64,000 nt of DNA from NCBI RefSeq assembly GCF_900142215.1, contig NZ_FRAC01000018.1, positions 1 through 64,000 on the forward strand. The letters are read 5' to 3'. Made by a program: the position numbers and the translations under genes. The notes below the pieces were generated by a model that had not been told where the DNA came from, did not search any database, and saw only the letters and a program-made list of their open reading frames with translations. This DNA comes from Anaerocolumna jejuensis DSM 15929 (lineage in GTDB: Bacteria; Bacillota; Clostridia; Lachnospirales; Lachnospiraceae). Each line of letters opens with the position of its first letter. Positions within the stretch are counted from its first letter, which is position 1. This document shows, piece after piece, positions 57,749 to 64,000 of the stretch.

Positions 57749-58123
57749 ATGTTACTTTATGCCGTTATAACAATTAATCTTGCTCTGCTGTTCTACACTA
57801 TTGGCGTTTGGTCAGAGAAAAAGCAAGGTGTACTCAAGAGGTGGCACCTCATTGTTTTCTGGTTGGGTTTTATCTTTGACACCACCGGAACTACTTTGAT
57901 GGGCTCTCTGTCATCAGGGGGATTTCGTTTTAATTTCCACAGCATCACAGGCATTCTGGCCATCGTCCTCATGCTCTTCCACGCCGCGTGGGCTACTGTT
58001 GTGCTGGTACGCAGCCAGGAAAAGATGAAAAAAAACTTCCATAAGCTGAGCATCGTGGTCTGGTGTATCTGGCTCATTCCCTTCATTTCCGGGATGCTAT
58101 TTGCCATGCTGAACACTAAATAG
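57749..58123 (+). CDS. HsmA-like (TIGR03987-type) membrane protein
   Basis: A 124-aa protein with four membrane segments. TINLALLFYTIGVWSEKKQG, LKRWHLIVFWLGFIFDTTGT, MGSLSSGG, HSITGILAIVLMLFHAAWA and HKLSIVVWCIWLIPFISG match the HsmA/TIGR03987 family of small four-helix proteins, several of which have conserved His residues possibly binding haem. The ATG at 57749 follows AAAAGGAG. It is controlled by the upstream TetR repressor through the shared operator. Biochemical role unknown. Confidence 0.82.
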   Translation: MLLYAVITINLALLFYTIGVWSEKKQGVLKRWHLIVFWLGFIFDTTGTTLMGSLSSGGFRFNFHSITGILAIVLMLFHAAWATVVLVRSQEKMKKNFHKLSIVVWCIWLIPFISGMLFAMLNTK

Positions 58124-58128
58124 ATGTC

Positions 58129-58168
58129 AAAACTCCCTCCCCCTCATTAGCGAAGGGGAGGGAGTTTT
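58129..58168 (+). terminator. Intrinsic terminator of the TetR-HsmA unit
   Basis: AAAACTCCCTCCCC and GGGGAGGGAGTTTT, a 14-bp perfect stem followed by T residues, directly after the HsmA-like gene. The remaining stretch to 58409 is AT-rich with no gene or recognisable c-di-AMP riboswitch. Confidence 0.9.
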
Positions 58169-58409
58169 TTCTTTATGCCTATCTATATGCTATTTCAATA
58201 TATAATGGAAGCAAAATAATATGGTAACTAAATTATCAAATAAAGATAGACAAATATCAGCACTTACTATAATATATAACAGGAATGTATCAAGTCAGAA
58301 GATGTAAAGCTTAGTTAAGCCAAAACACCTGCCATTGATTACATTTCTTGTTTTATTAAAATAAAATTCAAAACGAAAAACAAACAATTTGCAAAAGGAG
58401 TAAAAAACG

Positions 58410-60413
58410 GTGGTTTCATCAAAAAAAACATGCATAACTAAACTCTCACTTGGAGGTATTCTGGTAACATTAGGTATAGTATACGGAGATATCGGTACTT
58501 CACCCCTATATGTAATGAAATCGGTTCTTCAAGGGAATGGAGGTTTAGATAACATATCAGAGAATTTTATTCTTGGAACTTTATCATTGGTTTTTTGGAC
58601 GCTCACTATTTTAACAACAATTAAATATGTTTTAATAACCTTAAAAGCTGATAATAAGGGAGAAGGTGGTATTTTCTCACTTTTTGCACTTGTCAGAAAT
58701 CGTTCCAAATGGCTGGTCATTCCTGCAATGATTGGCGGGTCTGCTCTATTAGCCGACGGAATGCTGACTCCTGCAGTTACAGTTACATCAGCCGTCGAAG
58801 GATTAAAACTGCTTCCGGTTTTTAAAGACTTATTCGGAGACAGCCAGCGTAATATCGTTATCCTTGTAATTATCATAATCTGTTCCTTGTTTTTTATACA
58901 GCACAGCGGAACTGAATTTATCGGAAAACTATTTGGCCCAATTATGTTTTTATGGTTCAGTAGTTTAGCTGTTTTCGGAATTATAAATCTTACAGGCAAT
59001 CTTTCCTTGTTACGTGCATTGTCACCATATTATGCTGTTACTATCCTGTTTAGTGATGATAATAAGCTCGGCTTTTTTATACTGGGCAGTATATTTTTAT
59101 GTTCTACAGGTGCGGAAGCCCTCTATTCCGATCTTGGACATGTTGGAAGAAAACATATTTATTTCACATGGCCCTTTGTTAAGATCTGTTTATTACTCAA
59201 CTACTTTGGGCAAGGGGCGTGGATTTTATCTGTAAAAAACAGCAGCTCACATACCATGATGGAGGATGTTAATCCTTTTTATCAGATGATTCCATCAGGA
59301 TTTCTAATCTATGGTATTGTAATTTCCACACTTGCTGCTATTATTGCCTCACAGGCTTTGATTTCAGGCTCCTTTACACTTGTATCCGAAGCAATTAAAC
59401 TGAATCTGTTTCCAAGGCTACATACGTTATATCCATCCTCTTTAAAGGGTCAGCTCTACATTCCTTCCTTTAACAGGATACTGTGCATTGTCTGTATTGG
59501 AATTGTTCTTTACTTTCAAAGTTCCGATAAAATGGAAGCTGCATATGGCCTTGCCATCACAGTTACCATGCTTATGACAACAATTCTGCTATTTAACTAT
59601 ATGCGGAAGAAAAAAACACCTATTGTACTTGCCGTCATCATGCTTGTTTTCTTTATGAGCTTTGAACTTTCTTTCTTCCTGGCAAATATTATTAAGTTCT
59701 TCCATGGTGGATTCGTTGCAGTAATTATCGCACTTTCAATATTGTTCATCATGTATATCTGGTATAGATCGCATATCATAAAGATGCGCTTTCGCGAAGT
59801 TGTACCGATTGAAGATTATATTAAGCAATTAAATCAGTTACATCACGACACAGATGTCCCGAAATACGCAAGTAATCTTGTGTGCTTAACTAATTGCCCC
59901 AATACAAAAGATATAGAACGTAAAATAATGTACTTTCTATTAGATAAAAGGCCGAAAAGGGCTGATGTTTACTGGTTTGTGAATGTTTACGTAACTGATG
60001 AGCCTTATCAGGCGGACTATGTAGTTGAAAAATATAACACATCCTTTATAGTAAATATACAGATAAATCTTGGTTTCCGAATCGAACAGAACCTGAATGT
60101 ATTTTTGAGACAGATATCAACAGAAATGGTGAATAATAAGGAAATAGACAATCAATCCAATGCTTATTCTATTTTACCAAACCGCAAACTGGGAGACTTT
60201 CGCTTTGTATTTATCGAAGAAGTTCTTTCCAATCAATCCTCTTTATCTGCCTGGGATTCTTTTCTGTTAAGGACAAAATTTTTCATACAGAAGTTCACGG
60301 TTTCTCCGTCAAATTGGTTCGGACTAGATACCAGTGATGTTTATATTGAAAAGGTTCCAATGATACTCGGTCATTCAAACCGTACTGTATTAAAAAGAAA
60401 ATCTCATGAGTAA
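58410..60413 (+). CDS. kup: Kup-type potassium uptake permease
   Basis: Integral membrane K+ importer of the KUP/HAK/KT family, 667 aa. The first 430 residues form about twelve membrane segments. VYGDIGTSPLYVMKSVL is the family signature, with GEGGIFSLFALV and LADGMLTPAVTVTSAVEGLK following. The C-terminal ~230 residues are cytoplasmic. The start GTG at 58410 has AAAAGGAG upstream. It is monocistronic, with a bidirectional terminator behind it. Family length is normal (about 600-700). Confidence 0.95.
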   Translation: MVSSKKTCITKLSLGGILVTLGIVYGDIGTSPLYVMKSVLQGNGGLDNISENFILGTLSLVFWTLTILTTIKYVLITLKADNKGEGGIFSLFALVRNRSKWLVIPAMIGGSALLADGMLTPAVTVTSAVEGLKLLPVFKDLFGDSQRNIVILVIIIICSLFFIQHSGTEFIGKLFGPIMFLWFSSLAVFGIINLTGNLSLLRALSPYYAVTILFSDDNKLGFFILGSIFLCSTGAEALYSDLGHVGRKHIYFTWPFVKICLLLNYFGQGAWILSVKNSSSHTMMEDVNPFYQMIPSGFLIYGIVISTLAAIIASQALISGSFTLVSEAIKLNLFPRLHTLYPSSLKGQLYIPSFNRILCIVCIGIVLYFQSSDKMEAAYGLAITVTMLMTTILLFNYMRKKKTPIVLAVIMLVFFMSFELSFFLANIIKFFHGGFVAVIIALSILFIMYIWYRSHIIKMRFREVVPIEDYIKQLNQLHHDTDVPKYASNLVCLTNCPNTKDIERKIMYFLLDKRPKRADVYWFVNVYVTDEPYQADYVVEKYNTSFIVNIQINLGFRIEQNLNVFLRQISTEMVNNKEIDNQSNAYSILPNRKLGDFRFVFIEEVLSNQSSLSAWDSFLLRTKFFIQKFTVSPSNWFGLDTSDVYIEKVPMILGHSNRTVLKRKSHE

Positions 60414-60468
60414 TCTCGGCAATCTGCTGTTATATTAATAGCTGCTGTTATCAAACTATAAATTCAAT

Positions 60469-60517
60469 AAAAAGCCCCCTTGTCTACTGTTTTTATAGGT
60501 AGCTTAGGGGGCTTTTT
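60469..60517. terminator. Bidirectional terminator between kup and the ABC exporter operon
   Basis: AAAAAGCCCCCT and AGGGGGCTTTTT form a 12-bp stem with a T-run on both strands. It serves both convergent genes. Confidence 0.9.
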
Positions 60518-60572
60518 ATGTTTCAGAACAATCATTAACAGGGGAATGGCAATCCATTCCCCCTGTACCACT

Positions 60573-62417
60573 TTAACTGGCTGCACCTCCGCTGGCGAAT
60601 TGGCTGTTATACAAATCCGCATAGAAGGTATCGCCGGCCAGCAGCTCTTCATGAGTTCCCTTTTCAATAATTGTGCCGTTTTTCATGACCAAAATCATGT
60701 CGGCCGATTTGATGGTGGAAAGCCGATGAGCAATGACGAAGCTGGTTTTTCCTTTCATGACACGGGCCATAGCCTTTTGTACTTCAACTTCCGTCCGGGT
60801 GTCAACACTGGAGGTCGCTTCATCAAGAATCATTAAAGAGGGGTTTGCAAGCATCGCTCTGGCAATCGTCAATAGCTGCATCTGTCCCTGGGATACGCTG
60901 CCATCCTCACTGGAAATCACTGTATCATAACCATACTCCAAAGTACGGATGAAGTGGTCACACCTTGCGGCTTTCGCCGCCTGTATGATTTCCTCGCGGA
61001 TCGCGTCCATTTTTCCATAAGCGATGTTCTCAGCAATAGTGCCCTGAAAGAGCCAGGTATCCTGAAGCACCATGCCTACCATTTTACGAAGCTCGCTTTT
61101 GGGCAGCTCCCGGATATCCGTGCCATCAATGAGAATTCTGCCGCCGTTCAGTTCATAGAACCGCATGAGCAGGTTAACCAGCGTTGTCTTCCCGGCACCG
61201 GTAGGTCCAACGATGGCGACCATTTCATTCGGCTGAACCGTCAGGCTGACATCCTGCATTAATATCGAATCCGGAGCATAGCCAAACCGTACATGCTCAA
61301 AGCTGACCCTTCCTTGGGGCGCGGTGACATGCTTAGGTGAAGTGGTATCCGGCACTTCTTCCTCTTCGTCAAGAAATTCAAAGACACGTTCCGCAGATGC
61401 CAATGCAGTCTGTAAGGAATTCAGGAAGTAAGAGGCCTGGGTAATGGGATCGGAAATCTGATTAACATATTGCAGGAATGCTTGTACGGTACCAATGGTC
61501 ATGCGGCCTCCCGCGGCAAAAATACCGCCCACAATGGCAGTGACTACAAATCCAAGCTGGGTCAGAAATCGAATGGCCGGATATATCGCATACATAACAA
61601 ACTGTGCTTTCTTATTGGCAGCGTACTGCCTCTCACTAATCTCACGGACAATGTTCGTGACCGCTTCCTGCTGATTGAACCCCTTTATAATGAGGTTTCC
61701 TGTAAAAAACTCTTCAATATTTCCGTTCAGTTCGCCTAAAACGGCTTGGTTTTCAGATGCGGCTTCAAAGTTTTTCTCAGAAATCCACTTAGTGGCAAAC
61801 ATACTAATGGACATGGCGGCTAAAATCAGTACCGTCAGCAGAGGACTTTGAGACAGCATTATAATGATACTGATGGTAATGTTAAATATAGCACTGATAA
61901 ACTGAAGCGAGCCGGTTTTCACAACCTCAGCCACCCTGTCCAGGTCATTGGTGATTCTGCTTAATACATCTCCTGTCTGATGGGAATCGTAATAGTGCAG
62001 GGGAAGCCTGGTAATCTTTTCACTCATCTTCTTTCGTAAGGATAGTACCAGCCTTTCTCCAATTCCGGCCATGATATATTCCTGTATAAAAGAAAAGAAA
62101 GAGCTTAGCAGGTAGGCTCCCAGAAACAGCAGCACAGGCCTTTTCAATATATCCATCAGCATTTCAAACCCGCCGCCGAAGCCCTGTTCATTGATTCCCT
62201 GAACCAAGGCATCAATGGCTCTGCCTAAAATGAGCGGTGTTACGGCATACAGGCCGATACCCACAAGTGTTGCTGACACAACCACAAGCAATCTCACTTT
62301 TTGCTGTAAAAGAAGGCTCAGCAGCCTTTTAATTACCGCTTTTGAGTTCTTGGGGACATCCTCCATTTCAAAAGCATTCTTGTTCATCTGTTTGTCTTTA
62401 TCTTTGTTCTTTTTCAT
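60573..62417 (-). CDS. Heterodimeric ABC exporter subunit with degenerate signature motif
   Basis: ABC-type exporter half, 614 aa. Six membrane helices (about 40-330) precede the ATPase. Walker A is GPTGAGKTT, Walker B is LMILDEATSSVD with its catalytic Glu, and the H-loop is VIAHRLSTIKS. The signature reads VSQGQ instead of LSGGQ. Together with the partner's Asp-Asp Walker B, this gives one consensus and one degenerate ATP site, as in BmrCD/LmrCD/TM287-288 multidrug exporters. The ATG at 62417 follows AAGGAGGCAGGCAGAGT; it overlaps the upstream subunit gene by 4 bp. Substrate unknown. Confidence 0.92.
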   Translation of the reverse strand: MKKNKDKDKQMNKNAFEMEDVPKNSKAVIKRLLSLLLQQKVRLLVVVSATLVGIGLYAVTPLILGRAIDALVQGINEQGFGGGFEMLMDILKRPVLLFLGAYLLSSFFSFIQEYIMAGIGERLVLSLRKKMSEKITRLPLHYYDSHQTGDVLSRITNDLDRVAEVVKTGSLQFISAIFNITISIIIMLSQSPLLTVLILAAMSISMFATKWISEKNFEAASENQAVLGELNGNIEEFFTGNLIIKGFNQQEAVTNIVREISERQYAANKKAQFVMYAIYPAIRFLTQLGFVVTAIVGGIFAAGGRMTIGTVQAFLQYVNQISDPITQASYFLNSLQTALASAERVFEFLDEEEEVPDTTSPKHVTAPQGRVSFEHVRFGYAPDSILMQDVSLTVQPNEMVAIVGPTGAGKTTLVNLLMRFYELNGGRILIDGTDIRELPKSELRKMVGMVLQDTWLFQGTIAENIAYGKMDAIREEIIQAAKAARCDHFIRTLEYGYDTVISSEDGSVSQGQMQLLTIARAMLANPSLMILDEATSSVDTRTEVEVQKAMARVMKGKTSFVIAHRLSTIKSADMILVMKNGTIIEKGTHEELLAGDTFYADLYNSQFASGGAAS

Positions 62418-64000
62418 ACTCTGCCTGCCTCCTTTTCCGTAAGCTGAGAGTCCGCAATTTCCTTGTATACACTGCATGTTTTAAGCAGTTCCTGATGTGT
62501 GCCCACCCCTGCAATGCTGCCTGCATCCAGCACGATGATCTGGTCCGCGTCCATTATCGTACTGATCCTCTGGGCAATGATCACAACGGCAGATTCCCGC
62601 ATCTCATGCTTTAATGCCCCACGCAGGGCAGCGTCCGTCTTAAAATCCAATGCGGAAAAGCTGTCATCAAACACATAGACGGGTGCCTTTTTTACCAATG
62701 CCCGGGCGATGCATAACCGCTGCTTCTGCCCGCCTGAAAAGTTTATACCTGCCTGTGCTACCGGGCTGTCATAGCCTGCTTCCAAAGAGTTGATAAAAGA
62801 ATCTGCCTGAGCGATTTCTGCCGCCTTCCGCAGTTCCTCTATGGTGGCATCCTTCTTTCCCATGCGCAGGTTATCCGCAATTGTACCGCTGAACAAAAAT
62901 GCTTTTTGGGGGACATAGCTGATGCGCTCACGAAGCTCGTGCTGGGTAATGTCACGGATATCCTTTCCCTCCAACAGAATCTGTCCCTTTTGAATGTCAT
63001 AAAGGCGCAGCATGAGTGCGGCAACGGTACTTTTTCCAGAGCCGGTTCCTCCGATAATAGCGGTGGTTTTTCCCTGCTCACAGAGGAAGTTCATATCTTC
63101 CAGAACAGGCTCTTCAGCTCCTTTGTAGGTAAAGGTAACGTTTTGGAAGGTGATTTTATTTTGATTGTCCGTATCCGCTTCGCACACCTCTGTGGCATCC
63201 GCTATTTCCGGATTGATATCCAATACCTCCTGTATACGGTCCAGGCAGGCCGTCATTCTCGGAATATAAACAAGCACCATGGCCGACATCATCAGGAACA
63301 TCAGTGTCATAATGGTATATTCCGTTACGGCGGAAATACTTCCTATCTGAATTGTCTGCCGGAGCACAAGATCTCCGCCAAACCAGACCACTGCCGCCAT
63401 AGCCAGCCCCATAATAGCCCATACTAACGGATTGAAGGCTGCAAAGGTTCTATTTAAACGAATCACATTATTGGCATATTCCGTAAATGTATCATCCGAT
63501 CTTTTCTTCTCATACTCTGTGTTATCAAATGCGCGGATAACCCGGATTCCTACAATAGATTCCCGAACAATCCTGTTGACAACATCCACCCTCTTTTGTA
63601 TGGTTTTTGATATAGGGCTTGCTTTCTTAAACAAAAAGAATATCACAATAAAAAATAGTAACATTCCAGTCAGCGGTATATACACCAGGTCCGGACTTAT
63701 GCCAGCCGTCATGACAATCGCGGCGACCGCAATAAGGGGTGTGGGCAGAACCATCTGTGTGATCATGATCATTGTCTGCTGGATAACGGTAATATCTCCT
63801 GTGGCACGGGTAATCATGGAAGCCGTACCGATGTGATTGAATTCCTTTATTGAGAGCTGCTGTGACTTATCAAATAGCTTTTCCCTCATATACTTACCCG
63901 TAAGGGCGGAGAGATCGGCGCACAGATAACTTCCCCAGAGCGTAATCAAAGCGGTAATTCCTGCCGCAGCCAGCATTTGCAATCCGATGGATATGATGAC
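62414..64000 (-). CDS. Heterodimeric ABC exporter subunit with non-catalytic Walker B, partial at window edge
   Basis: The reading frame is open to the window end (position 64000), so the first about 50-60 residues are missing. Membrane domain, then ATPase: Walker A GGTGSGKST, signature NFSGGQKQR and Walker B VYVFDDSFSALD. Asp replaces the catalytic Glu, and its partner has the altered signature; this is the classical asymmetric pair of heterodimeric exporters. IGTASMITRATGDITVIQQT is typical of the family. It is followed by the partner gene with 4-bp overlap. Confidence 0.92.
   Translation of the reverse strand, partial: VIISIGLQMLAAAGITALITLWGSYLCADLSALTGKYMREKLFDKSQQLSIKEFNHIGTASMITRATGDITVIQQTMIMITQMVLPTPLIAVAAIVMTAGISPDLVYIPLTGMLLFFIVIFFLFKKASPISKTIQKRVDVVNRIVRESIVGIRVIRAFDNTEYEKKRSDDTFTEYANNVIRLNRTFAAFNPLVWAIMGLAMAAVVWFGGDLVLRQTIQIGSISAVTEYTIMTLMFLMMSAMVLVYIPRMTACLDRIQEVLDINPEIADATEVCEADTDNQNKITFQNVTFTYKGAEEPVLEDMNFLCEQGKTTAIIGGTGSGKSTVAALMLRLYDIQKGQILLEGKDIRDITQHELRERISYVPQKAFLFSGTIADNLRMGKKDATIEELRKAAEIAQADSFINSLEAGYDSPVAQAGINFSGGQKQRLCIARALVKKAPVYVFDDSFSALDFKTDAALRGALKHEMRESAVVIIAQRISTIMDADQIIVLDAGSIAGVGTHQELLKTCSVYKEIADSQLTEKEAGRV

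Noticed and set aside
58134..58409. A ydaO-type c-di-AMP riboswitch upstream of kup
   Set aside because: kup genes often have one, but the conserved core was not found in this AT-rich gap.

Overview
The window reads as chromosomal DNA of a low-to-moderate GC, Gram-positive anaerobe, most likely a plant-polysaccharide-degrading Lachnospiraceae (Lachnoclostridium/Anaerocolumna-like). This is inferred from strong GGAGG ribosome sites, clostridial-type split coaB/coaC genes, sugar ABC and cellobiose PTS systems, a secreted GH5-CBM cellulase and many one-component regulators. No rRNA, complete tRNA, CRISPR array, transposase or integrase gene was found.

Layout. 0-5.2 kb: a sugar ABC importer without its ATPase, plus a cytoplasmic sialate-O-acetylesterase-type SGNH esterase. 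5.2-9.2 kb: a very large MerR-type fusion regulator behind a 19-bp-spacer promoter, divergent from a TetR gene with its own operator. 9.5-12.3 kb: coaB-coaC-coaX-like and a PanT-like ECF S component. 12.7-18.8 kb: an MBL-fold hydrolase and a complete Ugp-like ABC importer. 19-22.7 kb: an EAL-CBS-GGDEF protein and a divergent SDR/AraC pair. 23-28.7 kb: a Bce-like module of response regulator, kinase, ATPase and FtsX permease. 29.3-32.6 kb: a secreted modular lytic transglycosylase and panB-panC followed by a damaged panD. 33.2-38 kb: cellobiose PTS (IIB-IIA-IIC), 6-phospho-beta-glucosidase and an AraC regulator. 38-41 kb: a small accessory island with two ribbon-helix-helix genes, two small unknown proteins, a MarR regulator and an ATC-hydrolase-like protein. 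41-57 kb: GH5 cellulase, lipoprotein, GPP34/MerR pair, GyrI/AraC pair, DUF4097/TMEM175 pair, an S8 protease without signal peptide, an Rrf2-controlled reductase pair, and BlaI-BlaR1-S41. 57-64 kb: a TetR/HsmA-like pair, Kup potassium transporter and a heterodimeric ABC exporter cut by the window edge.

Pantothenate/CoA theme. PanB and PanC (31-32.6 kb), salvage (PanT-like) and the pantothenate-to-phosphopantetheine steps (CoaX, CoaB, CoaC) are all present in two separate loci. Two parts look impaired: panD lacks its N-terminal segment and Gly-Ser processing site, and CoaX lacks the usual Asp of its first phosphate motif. The panB leader is long, has its own promoter, and ends in an intrinsic terminator before the gene, which is the architecture of an attenuator or riboswitch.

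The most unusual signals are non-coding. (1) A family of about 93-94-bp intergenic repeats, each made of two hairpins, occurs singly or in tandem at 0, 9.2 and 12.3 kb, with compensatory changes in one stem; related two-hairpin units occur at 5.4 and 17.6 kb. (2) A second two-hairpin unit sits directly in front of the ribosome sites of coaB and the phospho-beta-glucosidase gene. (3) Three promoters around the RHH genes share a GCCGTCA heptad array and a conserved extended -10 box. (4) A ten-copy 14-bp minisatellite forms one arm of a 230-bp imperfect palindrome at 14.2 kb.
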